From Amblyomma americanum (taxonomy: Eukaryota; Arthropoda; Arachnida; Ixodida; Ixodidae): 64,000 bases of DNA. Below, piece after piece: positions 31,003 through 42,300 of the stretch (its first letter is position 1; each line of letters begins with the position of its first letter). Below the pieces are notes generated by a model. That model was not told the origin of the DNA. It searched no databases and saw only the letters and a program-made list of their open reading frames with translations. The DNA lies in contig NC_135505.1 in assembly GCF_052857255.1 (NCBI RefSeq), positions 135,774,356 to 135,838,355 on the forward strand, in the 5' to 3' direction. Both the position numbers and the translations under genes were made by a program.

Positions 31003-33290
31003 CACAACTCGTTCGACCGCTAGTCGGCCAGACTCCGCTGAAGACCACCCATATATGCAATCGTTCTTACTACGGTCTGAGATTTTTGCCTCCTAATATT
31101 TGAAGAGTGAACCCCATTGAAAGTTACGCTATACACTAACATGCAATAACTATTTCAGAACGACGACGCAATTCGTATCGCGAATTCTCGGAGCCAAGGA
31201 TAAGGGACTAGAACTAGGTTAGCAGTAAATATTCGGTCGTTTGTAATTATAGCAGGGAAATTCACATAGCTGAGATCAGGCACAGGTTAAATCGCTAGTT
31301 ATTCAAACTAGCACACTGCAGTATTTTTGCATGTATTATAATTGCCTTTATTTTGTAGCTTTTTCATTAATCCATGCACACTTTACTTGTCATCTATAAA
31401 CGTTGGTTGTCATTGTCAAGTAAACAGGCCTCCTTTGCTGTCTGCCCACTTAACTGTTATTGCAAAAGACACTTATCTATTACTCGATATAAAAGTGTGT
31501 GCTGAATAATGCATGCATTAAAAATCCATATTTTAGCACACTGCTGTCGAATACGAACCAAATGCACGACAAAATTATGACATTCACAGTAATCTGGAAT
31601 ATGTAAAATCAGTTGTAAGTGCAGTAGTTGTGCATTTCACAGAAGAGTGACCGTGCAACAGTGCTGATTTCTCTCTGTAATGTTATTCGGCCCGTTAGAA
31701 AAGCCAAAATAGAAATAACACACTGTGGTGACAATTAAAGGGGCCAAGCCATCTATCACTGCGCTGAAATGCATGGCTTTGTTTTTTTTTTTGCACAGAG
31801 ACAGCTGGCGACCAGTTTTACTTTAGCAGTCATTCCTTAGCTCATATTGCAACGAGAATTGCGCAAGCTGGAATGCAGCAGCGCAAACAAGCCTGGAGGA
31901 GAGCTCAGAGCCAGTCAATCCAGAAACAAGCTGGCATGTTGTCTGTACAACTCCAAAAAATTCTGAAAGTGGCCATGTGAATGAAAGCAAAGTGGTTGCT
32001 TAGTGCTTAGTAAAAGGCCATACATACCTTTTACCTTCAGTGTAAACATAACATAAGGGAGATGGTAAACTGGCTTACATTTGGACGGCTCCTGGTTGTG
32101 GTTGGGAAAGAATACTTCATATATTCAGGGAAACAGGATGCACTCACCATGCATAGTGGTTATCTCAAGCATAATTTTTAGAAATACATTTACAAGGTGA
32201 AAGTTGTGTTGTTATGAAATACAATGAAATAAAAAATAAGCATATAAGTGTGTGTAGGGTATACATGCATATATCCTCTCATATAGCTTTACAGTAGCAT
32301 TTAAGAATTTTTTCTGGCCGAAAAAAAAATGAGGGATCGTAACAGTGATTCAGGTTCCCAAAACAGCAGATAAAAGTGAGCATTGTATGCACCATTTGTC
32401 ATGTATAAAAATTTGGAACGTGCTAGTTTTTGTTATTAGCAACATTTTCTGCAAAGTAAAGCTTATTTCATTGCCAGTTTGGTTTTCAAACTGCCAAAGA
32501 TCCCTTTAGGCATACCTTACGTTAAAACGACTTGGTTGTTAACCTAACTGCTTGAAGAGCTTTGCCGAGGCTATGTCTACTTTTCGGCTTCATACAGGAA
32601 GTGTGTGTGAATTTAAACAGTGCTAGAAGGGCTGCATGTATTAGGCAAACAAGTGTCTCGTTTTGTGGCCTCATTTTTAATGCACCAAAATGATAATCCT
32701 CCTCAGGGCCTTATATGAAAACTCGTGTTACTAATGTAAGAAAAAATGAATAAATTAATATTGAGTACAGGTTTGTGCCTTTCCTTGCGTTTTACCGCCG
32801 TCAATGTAAGAAAATCACATTCACACACAAAATTCACAGTAGCTGTTATCTGACTCCATTGGTGACGACAGAAGTGTATGTGAAATTTAGTTTTATTATA
32901 GAGGAGAAGGAGGCACCCTTTTGTAAACACTGTAAATGCTGGCCCGATAACATACCTGGCTGGCCATTTCAGATGAGGATAAGGATCGAATGACACACGC
33001 ACATAAAAGTCACATGTGTAAACATACGCACCTAGCATTTTAACCACATCACATTGTGGAAGTTTCTGCGTTGCCTCGCTTGAAGCAGAGTAGGATACAA
33101 GCACAATGGAAATATTGACACATATCAGCTCGTAATAGAGACGGATATGGCTGACAGTAAAAACTATTAATACAGTCATATTAACATTCTCAAATAGGCC
33201 ATTCTCAAGCACACAGACGGCTCTTCTGGAGTGTAGGATTGTTGACATTGATAGTGGAATGAAGACCATATAGCATTCAATGAAGACTAG
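31003..33290. other. AT-rich stretch, no gene recognised
   Basis: Lower GC than the neighbours and without recognised repeats. A 188-codon minus frame (32703-33269) follows directly on the decayed LINE RT below in minus-strand order but has no motif of its own. May be an intron or old, eroded transposon sequence. Confidence 0.35.
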
Positions 33291-33600
33291 TTAAGTGAAA
33301 CCGTGAAAGGAAGGTCATTAATGAGTGTAAGAAAAAGGGAAGGACCAAGTACGATACCTTTGGGGTTGCCCGAGATACTAAAAACAAAGAAAGGCAGGAT
33401 GACCAAGAGTTAGCATTGGCCAACTGCTGTTAGCTGGCTAGGATCACTTAAATCCCGCTCAGAACAGTATGAGGCAAGGTATTATTCTATAAAGGATTTT
33501 ATCGCATGCTTTCTCAAAGGGACTAAGGTGCAAGTGTATGTCACGAAGAACGATAAGTTGGCTATCACAGCAATGCTTTTCAAAAAGCATACCGATTTGG
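33291..33600 (-). mobile_element. decayed LINE reverse-transcriptase fragment (minus)
   Basis: Minus-strand translation gives ISGNPKGIVLGPSLFLTLIN and then DLPFTVSLN before a stop (33293-33390). This is the SG.P.G..LGP.LFL..INDLP motif of CR1/jockey-type RTs. The expected YADD block that should follow is only hinted at (gctatATGGTCTTCATT). Stops and frameshifts throughout show an old copy. Confidence 0.6.
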
Positions 33601-36580
33601 AAGTAACAATTTAATGCGCCACAAGAATTTAGCAGTGTGAGAGTACGTAGTGTTTTTCACGATTAGGAACACATGCTAGTTATAGAAATGGTTCAATGAT
33701 TTGGTGCTTGTGACATTATCAGGACAAAAAAATTTACCACATTGTGCTGTATGCAGGCATGCCTCGTTAATACCCACCCGGTAATATGATGGCTTGAATT
33801 ATGGACAGTTTTTTCTGGCGATGAAACTTTTTCAAGGCATGCATGCCTTAACATGGAAACTTGCTGTATGCACAACTGACAGGGTTTAAATGCACAAAGC
33901 CCATTGGGACCCGCATATTTTTGTCGTGTAATATGGACTGCAAAGCGAACGTCTGGGCTGTGGTAACCAGATACTATAACATAGCGCAAGGACTATTAGA
34001 AGTGTTTGGCGACAAAAACAGACTGAATCATATGGCGGTTGCACCCTGGAACTGCCCTAATACCACTTGCAGCATAACGTGCAGTTTTTGTTAAACCTTG
34101 AACTGCCAGGCACGCCGACTCTCTCCGCTTGCAATTTCTGACTGACAAAGCACTTCTCTTTCTGGCGTCAAAACCATTGGCACTGAAAGGCTCGGCGACT
34201 CATTTCCTGGCGCACTTTGTTCGCTGCACAAATTAATTAATTAAGCCACTCGCTGACAGTAGAAGCTTTTTGTTATAATATCGCAGATGTTTACTTGCAA
34301 CACTAATTCATGTTTTTTTAAACAGAGCACATGGCACGAAGAAAAAAGAACTACTCGAGTTAAAGCATGTCGGCCACGAGCACAACTGAGCACATGTGCA
34401 AAGCAAGGAATCTGCAAATACAATCCAAGCAGTAAGGAAATGGGTTGAAATTAAATGTGGTTTCAGCCTCGAAAGGTCGATGGCTGCACCGGCGCTGTAC
34501 GACTTTCAGAAACGGCACGTCAGCATTGCAGGGCCAACCACAGTGCAGCAGCGCATAGCACATTTTGAAAAATCAAAATAAACCTTGTTAAGGTGGTTTT
34601 GGCAATATACACAAATATGGCCCTGCCACAGCCATACGACAAATGTGAACAGATGTGTGCCCACAGAAGCCTACAGGTGAGCATTGTGGATGGTGCAAAC
34701 AAGCATCTACATTCAAGCAAACAAATTTAGAAATGCAGCAAATACAAAGAAGGCGAAGGAAATCTAGGAAGCATTCTACATCTCTGACTGATACATTCTC
34801 AAATTTCCACCATCGCCTTCACCCGGCAGGCAAATAATGTTCATTGCAGGTAGTCGCAGGTAAATGAACACTGCAGATGCATGTGCATTGATGACATATG
34901 CTTCTAAAGGCTGCGAGAACGTTTCACGCAAGCTGGTACTGCTTACCTAAGAAGCACTAGTAACAACTGTTCACATCAATAAACCCGAGTTGTTGAGCAC
35001 CTGGCGACAGCAGTGTAGTGAATGCAACAATGAATATGGGATCAGGTGCTGATTCAGAGTACAGTTTCTGTCCCGATTGTCATGGCTCACGGAGCACTTC
35101 AAGATCGCTGCATTTTACCAATAGCCATGGCAACCACGATAATGCATTTAATAGTGCAAGCATTTGTCTAAAATCTAACTTCACTCGACGCTGCTAAGCA
35201 AAAAATAAATTGTAATCGCAGCAGTTTATTGAAAATGCTTTTCATTTTTAATCATGATTCGCTATTATGGAAAACTCTGTATGTACAATTCTAATCCGGA
35301 ATCAGTGTTCATATTAACACAGCACAATTGTATATGGGTTGCTTGATTTGAGAAGCGTAAGCACCTCCTGTGGTCTTTTTTCTGCATCAGATAAAATGTC
35401 ATGCTCATGAAAAAAAAGAGCTGCACTAGACGGCAAATACTACACACTTGTGCATTGTGAAACACTGGTGAACAAGCTGCGCTAATGGTTTTTGTTCGTA
35501 CATAAGTCTTCGTGATCTGATCATAACGTGTTACAGCCCAAACTTAACACTACTGATTTGGCTCAGACCACGATCACATGCAGGGGAAATTGGATTCATT
35601 TAATTTGTCGTGCAAATTTTATTGCAGATATAGGCCTCCATAGCCCGGCAGGAAATAAAAAAAAAGACGCTCCAGATGTTAGAGCTGCCATGCACACCGA
35701 TGTTTTCACACATATTTCACAGTCCCGCCGGCATACCATCGTAATCCGGCCACTCATAGTCGTAAATTGCACTTTATGGAGCACAATGCCGCAAAATGCC
35801 GGCGACGCTTCGGTAGTCCCGGCAGAAAATAGCTCAACGGCCGTGCAGCCGAAATCGTTTCGCATACGCAAAACACAAGTTTCAGAATGGTCTCGTCGCA
35901 CTCACGGCGGTTGTCTAAACACAGTACACACGAACTACGATCGACATCGGTGATGGATACGCCGCAGCACAACGACTTGTGCTCGCGATCACTGCAACCG
36001 CTGCAACGAATGCGACTCGCTGCAGAGCTCGAAGTTCATTTCGTCACGTCGCACTCACGGCAGTTATCAAACTCAGTGCACACGCGTGCACCCGAACTAG
36101 GATCTGCCGTTAAGTTCATTTCAGCATTCGGAAAACGAGGCGTGCTTAGTAAGCTTTTCAAACGTGATTATACTTGCAGGCGATATCACTGGCTAACGCA
36201 AAAGCACTCGTTCCGTCTGCAATCACTTTCATTACACTGAAACTGGCCACTAAGCTGTGAAGCTTGCTGTATGCACAGGAAATTCACTCTGGGGAGCTGC
36301 TTCTCGCTGCTGTTCGTGAAGATCCTCGCGCGAATAAAGAACACTTGTAACTATCACAAACGGTTCCAAAAAAGCAGTTCGCGACACCGGCACTGTTACG
36401 TCTGGCGTACCCGCTCGGTCAACTCAGTGGAGACGGCGACAAAACAACTCGGGGGAAACTGCCGCTTGCCGCTGTTGCACACAGTGAAGCTCAAAGTCAC
36501 TGTCAACACTCGTAATAGTTACACGCGGCCAATAATTATGTGTTTCTCGGCACAGCTACCACCTACTAAGCCTGGTTTTT
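33601..36580. other. no gene recognised
   Basis: AT-rich to about 35500, then GC-richer. Between 35880 and 36090 a block of about 60 bases occurs twice in tandem order (GCACTCACGGCGGTTGTCTA and GCACTCACGGCAGTTATCAA). A minus ORF 35754-35972 (MCCGVSITDVDRSSCVLCLD) has C-x2-C pairs but no recognised domain. It could be an exon of a minus-strand gene driven from the element at 36590. Confidence 0.3.
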
Positions 36581-36589
36581 CACTACGCT

Positions 36590-36665
36590 TCTTGGGCGGC
36601 CATCTTGCTGAGGAGGAGCTGCCTGTCGCCGGTGCGCTGCTACGTCACGGGACAGCAGCCAATAG
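36590..36665 (-). promoter_or_regulatory. promoter-like element (CCAAT, CRE, YY1-type motif)
   Basis: On the minus strand in order: CTATTGGCTGCT (inverted CCAAT box, plus 36657-36663), GTGACGTA (CRE-like, 36641-36648) and CAAGATGGCCGCC (YY1-type initiator, 36596-36608). Order and spacing fit a TATA-less minus-strand promoter. No gene downstream can be named. Confidence 0.35.
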
Positions 36666-38918
36666 CGTGATGCGACCATCCGCTCATGCGGAAAAGGTTG
36701 AAGATGAGCAACTTTGTGCGCAGAGGCGGAAGCGTTCGTGTGCTCCATTGTTCGGCCCTTGCGCACTGTAGCAACGACGCGTGCGCATGCGGAAAAAAAA
36801 GTGATCGTACAGCGGCCTTTACTTTCTTCTGACGCGCAAAGATATTTGGCATCATCTTCGTTTCGACGTAGTGCCAGTGCAGCGGCCGCTTTCCATGTTT
36901 AGCGTGGATCCTAGGAATGTTATGTGCTTAGGAGGACACGGGAAAATTCTAAGCCCCTCGGGGCATCAGGAACAGTGCACAACCACGGAGTTTATTGTCA
37001 GGATCGCAGTGGCAGCTAGCGCCCTCACCCTACGGCAGCTAGCGCCCTCAGCGCTGCACTGTCAGTACAGTATGATTATCATCATCATAATTTGATCACC
37101 CTTATTAAAGGCCTTTCGATTGGGGCATTACAAAAGGGCTGCGAGGAGATAAGTAACAAGTTACAACGACAGCATATAGTATATAGTACAAGGTAGTATA
37201 CACTATATATGTACTACAATTATAGTATATGGGCACTTAGTGTGACATAGAAATGCGAGCAAGCCCCGTCGCCCCATGAGAGCCGTGTATACCTTGTAAC
37301 GGTTTTGAAGCGGCTGACCATCGGTGGAAGCAACGCATCGTCAGTGACCCCTACTCGCTTGGAGGCTCCTAAGCAGCGCGCTAAAGGCATGGTGACATGC
37401 AGCGCATGTGAACGCAGTAATGTCGCATTTTGAGGACACCGGAAATATGCGACAGGGCACCTTGGACCGTTTACATATTTTGTTATTTCGCCAAGATTGT
37501 GGTAAATCGAAATGCGGCTTCGCGCGGGAAACTGGTACATGTGCGAGGACGACCGGAAGTGGCAGACTATAATCGCGCACCGCGTGATACGATAAAGATA
37601 AAAATAACGGAAAAAAACACGTCTGTATACCATCGCCACGTGCCACCTCGTGCAGAGGTCTCTTCAGTCGAAAACAAAAAAATACTGGGAAACCTGTTTT
37701 GGCTTCCTGCTTCGGGGATGTTTATCATTCCCCTTGTCACTGCATTTCAGATCGGCATGACATACGCGCAGTGAAATTTCCTTGACGGTTGTGAACTTCA
37801 AATTAACCGTCCCAAATTTTCTGCGGGATTTAGAGCTCTGCCACAGGATGTCCGGCTTGCGATGTTGTCGCAGCAAATGATAGGTGAGAAAGGAAGTGCT
37901 CAGATGCACGTTTCGGCACGCGGGGCGACCTTGGAAGCGTGGGTAGGAGGTATAAAGAACCTGACTCCGGGGTTATGCTGCACCTCCACTCCCCTGCAGA
38001 GCTCTGTACACGTCGCACCTCAAGCCCTGGCTGCAAACTTCGGCTATAAGCCTTCATACTTTCCGTGGCACAAGGTAAAAGGAGGTACTGGAATAACGGA
38101 CACTGGAATACCGCCGCAGAGGTATAGAATGAGGGGCTTCCATCTTTTTCCTTGCTTCTTGGTTAGCGTACCTCTATACCAACGTGGTACATCTCGATCT
38201 ACAAGATCGAGATGTACCAGCTCTCTTAGAAAGAAGTTATTGCGCAATGGAAAATTTCATTCTGCAAAATATTCCTCCTTATTCGCTCTTTTTAAGCCTT
38301 AGTGCAATTATGGTGCATCTGTAACATAGCCAGGCTCGACAATAATGGATTTTGGTGTGGTTACTTCAACGAGATCATAAAATAGTAGCCACCGGGCTAT
38401 TCCGGGAAAGCCGAAAAGTGACGAGCTTATACACATAGGGCTAAGTTAAGCGATGAAGTGACCAAGAAAAATAAATGTCAAAGACAGGAAATCTAAATAA
38501 CATTCAGGAGGTCATGGTGGCATAAAATAGGAAGCATTTTACGCGATGGTTTTGTGTGTATCGTGTTCGTAATTCAACAATGCGAATTCATAAAGGAATG
38601 TCGAGGCGTTAGTTTTCCTCGGCACACCCAGTGCATTAATTATATTTTTGAATAAGATTGATTCCAATGTTCCCCGCATACCTCACTGTCATATGGTCTA
38701 CAATCTTTATTTAGGAGGTCATCGCTCTACAGTTTAGAAATCTTTAACATATTCTTGAGCAAAAAACTATGATGATGACGTCACATTCATGCTATTGCAG
38801 GCAGGATGCTTCAGACACGAGTTGGACAGCAGTTGGGCTGACTGCCGGTACTGAAGCTTCAGAGCCTCTTGACACATTGTTCTTTGGACATCTGTACCTT
38901 CAGTTTTCGCTTCTCAAC
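36666..38918. other. no gene recognised
   Basis: Contains part of an inverted repeat shared with 30530-30590 (at 36759-36817) and a short hairpin (38185-38219). ORFs such as 37862-38302 lack motifs and paralogues. Confidence 0.35.
38185..38219. repeat. 16-bp perfect hairpin
   Basis: TGGTACATCTCGATCT, loop ACA, AGATCGAGATGTACCA. Arms match at all 16 positions. Possible RNA stem-loop; context gives no function. Confidence 0.85.
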
Positions 38919-39232
38919 ACTAATAATAATAATATTTGGTTTTGGGGGAAAGTAAATGGCGCAGTATCTCTCACATATCGGCGGACACCTGAGCCGCGCC
39001 TTAAGGGAAGGGATAAAGGAGGGAGTGAAAGAACAAAGGAAGAAAGGTGCCGTAGTGGAGGGCTCCGGAATAATTTCGACCACCTGGGGATCTTTAACGT
39101 GCACTGACATCGCACAGCACACGGGCGCCTTGGCGTTTTGCCTCCATGAAAACGCAGCCGCCGCGGTCGGGTTCGAACCTGGGAACTCCGTCCGGATCAG
39201 TAGTCGAGCACCCTAACCACTGAGCCACCAAA
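38919..39232 (-). repeat. Ruka-related SINE, long-tail variant (minus)
   Basis: Tail (AATAAT)n, then TTGGTTTTGGGGGAAAGTAA, the shared GATCTTTAACGTGCACTGAC block, and the head complement GGGTTCGAACCTGGG to CTAACCACTGAGCCACC. It lies about 115 bases before the first coding exon of methyltransferase B and so is in its 5' intron or promoter. Confidence 0.9.
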
Positions 39233-39347
39233 TTCCAGTTTCGTGATGAATACATTACCGGCAGCTTGTATTAACATAATTTCTCCTACCTCACAAGAGC
39301 ATTAAAATTCAGGAAGAGTTTTTTCTTTGTTTCTCCACGCTTCAGTG

Positions 39348-42300
39348 ATGCCGCCTGGAATAACCGCAGAGTCAAATATGGAGAACGGGACACCGAAGAA
39401 TCCAAAGTACAACTCGCAGCTGTATGCCAGCAACGACGACAGGCAGCGGGAGTTGAACCTCAAGGTACTGGACTTGCTCGAGATGGCATTCACCCCGAAG
39501 CCTACTGAAGACCAACAATTCCTGGACATCGGTTGTGGCACGGGCGACTTCACCCGCGACTGGCTCCTTCCGAGGTGCCCTCCTTGCCGAAGACTAGTAG
39601 CGGTGGACGCCTCGGAGGAAATGCTTTCCTACGCGCGCCAGAACAGCACGCATTCCAGCATCGAGTACGATTTCCTGAACGTTGGTGGGGACGTGTCCCT
39701 ATTCGTTGAGAGGTACGGCCAGTTCGACCGAGTTTACTCATTTTTTTGCCTCAACTGGGTCAAGGACCTTGCGGAGGCTTTGAAGAATGTGTCCGCGTTG
39801 CTGGCTCCTTCGGGAGAATGTCTCCTGGCATTCCCTGCATGGTCACCTACGAGGATGCTTTGGAGGAAGATGGCACAGCTTGAACGCTGGAAGAAGTTCT
39901 CAAAGGTGAGCGTTTTGTTTTGTTTCTTACTTCCGATGGAACGCAGTGATGCGGCCCAGTGGTATCAATAAAGGTACTAAGGATGCCAAAGCAAGCCCCT
40001 TCATATCGGAGGCCAACTGCTTGAAAACATAAATGCGAGCTGGCGAACGCTGCCCTACATAAAGTAGTTGCATGTTAAAAAGAAATAAAAACAATGTTGC
40101 CCACAACACTGTGCTACATATGTTAGAAAGGGCAAAAAAATTGGTGGTGGTTGAGCTCTGGTTAAAACTGGAGTGACGCGATAGCTACAGCTGGCTGAGC
40201 GGAACTTGGTCACGTGACGAACCACGTGATCAGCCACCTCGCCGCGCCACCGGCAGCTGCTCCGCACCACCTGAGCAATCAACAAAGCTCGAAATGCTAC
40301 CGTAATGTAGCTATCGCTACAAAATAAATATAAAACTGCCTACCAGCCCGCGTCGCCGGTTGGCACAACGAGCTAACACTGTGCTACAAAGATTATTTTA
40401 TCACTAAGAAGAAAATTTAAGAAAAAGGGTTACCGCCTGTGACACTGGGTATAACGGGCTACAGTCGGATACAACTCAATAACGACATTGCTGATGCCCC
40501 TCAAAGTAGGATTCTGTGACGTGCGCTAACAGCGAACTGTACACGAGCCTCTATAGCATTTCGCCTCCATCGAAATACGACCGCCGCGGCCGGGATCGAA
40601 CGCGCGTGTTTCGGACCAAAAGCTGAGCACCATAACCATGAGGCACCGCTTCGGCTTACCGCTAGGTGGGAAAGTTTCATTATTGGTGAGGGGGCAGATT
40701 GTAGCAAAGACTTTGGGCATATGTGTGCACACTTGTACACGCGGCTTTCTTAACTTGTTCAATCGCCGGCTGATCGGCATGTCAACGTCTTATCAGTGGA
40801 AGCAGAGGCGAAATCATCGAAAACAGAGGGATAAGCGGGGCTTCACAGTGTTTTCCCCAGCACGAGTGTCATATATGCTCAACTCTTCTAACTAGCACAA
40901 CTCAGCACCTGTACCCACTCGGTTTCCTGCTTCCTGCTTGAAATGAGGGCTCGGGCGCATGTGGCCTGTTTCTTTTTTCTTTTTAGTCATTCAGCTTTAG
41001 TGCACGCACCTTAAAGCAACGAACAAAGATGCACGAAGCCGGAAAGGAATCCCATGTGACTAAAAAAAAAAACTGCGTTTTTCGTTTCATGATTTTCATT
41101 AGCGCGCTGATATCACCTTGTGTACACGTGTCTTTGGACAGTTTTTTTGCTAAGAAATAATATTTTTATATTATTTCTGGCGCGTGTGATACCAACGCAT
41201 CCATCCACATATATCTACTATTCGACGGCTGAGGACAATAAGTGCTACAATGCGGAGCCTCGAGTCTGCTTCCTTTTTGACAGCCACTAACAAAAAGCCA
41301 GGCAGGAGAACTTGCGCTAAGTTTGCGGTGCCGATTGCAGCGCCATAACACACTGCCTAGCGAGAAGAGCAAGCAGTTTTGGCTAGTACTCTTAGTACTT
41401 TTCCGCGCCACCTTCAGGCGCTTATTGGCGTGAGCCTCCGCGCTCTGTCGAAGGCGCACGTGCCGTGCGTCAGCTATCTGGGCTACGCCGAGAGGAGCTA
41501 GGCAGCGAATGCTGTCAGCCAAACGCAGGTATCTAATCGCGCAGAATGTGTTCTCGCGTTTGAAGCGGCCCAAGCGGCGGACAAAAACAGTTTTGAGTCA
41601 TCGAATGGAACAATTGCAGTGTCACCTTGGCAACGCAGGTTCCCTATAGAGAACAGCAGGGTGGTTGTGAAAAATCTTCAGGGCATGCATTTCACCGCAT
41701 AATAAAGGGTTGTAACATGCGGGACACGATATCATACTGTTGCGCACTCAGTCGTTCACTGCTTTTCGTGTCATACTCTGGAAAGAGCCTGTTTTTTTTT
41801 CGTGTGCCGTTTTGTCACCGTGCTCTTTTCTCCGGCGTGCTGTTTTGACGTGTACTATTTTTCACTTGTGGTAGTTTGTAATCATGCTGTTTTTTTCGAG
41901 TACTGTTTTGTCGCTGTGCTGTTTTTCCTTGCGCTATTTTGTAACCATGCTGCTTTTTCCGTGTGCTGTTTTGCTGCTGTGCTGTTCTTTCGTGTTCCCC
42001 TAGCGAACGGCACTCGCGCTAAAGGAAGCATAGGGCACACACACTTAATCTAAGCTCCTTAACCGCCTAGCGCCTTAATAAAGCACTGATATGCCAACCG
42101 GTTGACGGTCGCGCGGCACTGTTAAAGCATCTGCCAGGGATATACTTTTGAATTAGCAACAAATGAGTGCCTGTATCATAGGACAGACCCTTCAACATAT
42201 ATGGTGGTCAACTCTTTTTGAAGAGAAATTATTCTGAAATCTTTCTCTATTTTCTCGATTCAGCTGTTCGAAGGTTTTGTGCCGAAGAGTCAGGACCTGG

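Larger units (their letters stand above)
39906..42263 (+). other. phase-0 intron of methyltransferase B
   Basis: Holds a foldback element (40177-40318), a solo MITE end (40462-40482), a truncated Ruka (40525-40657) and a T-rich degenerate tandem repeat (41790-42000). No additional exon recognised. Confidence 0.7.

Noticed and set aside
32703..33269. 188-codon minus ORF
   Set aside because: AT-rich, no motif, directly downstream of a decayed LINE RT. Probably eroded transposon sequence or chance.
37862..38302. 146-codon ORF
   Set aside because: Crosses the 16-bp hairpin, lacks motifs and has no paralogue.
41802..42053. Hydrophobic 83-codon ORF resembling a membrane protein
   Set aside because: It is a translation of a T-rich degenerate tandem repeat inside an intron.
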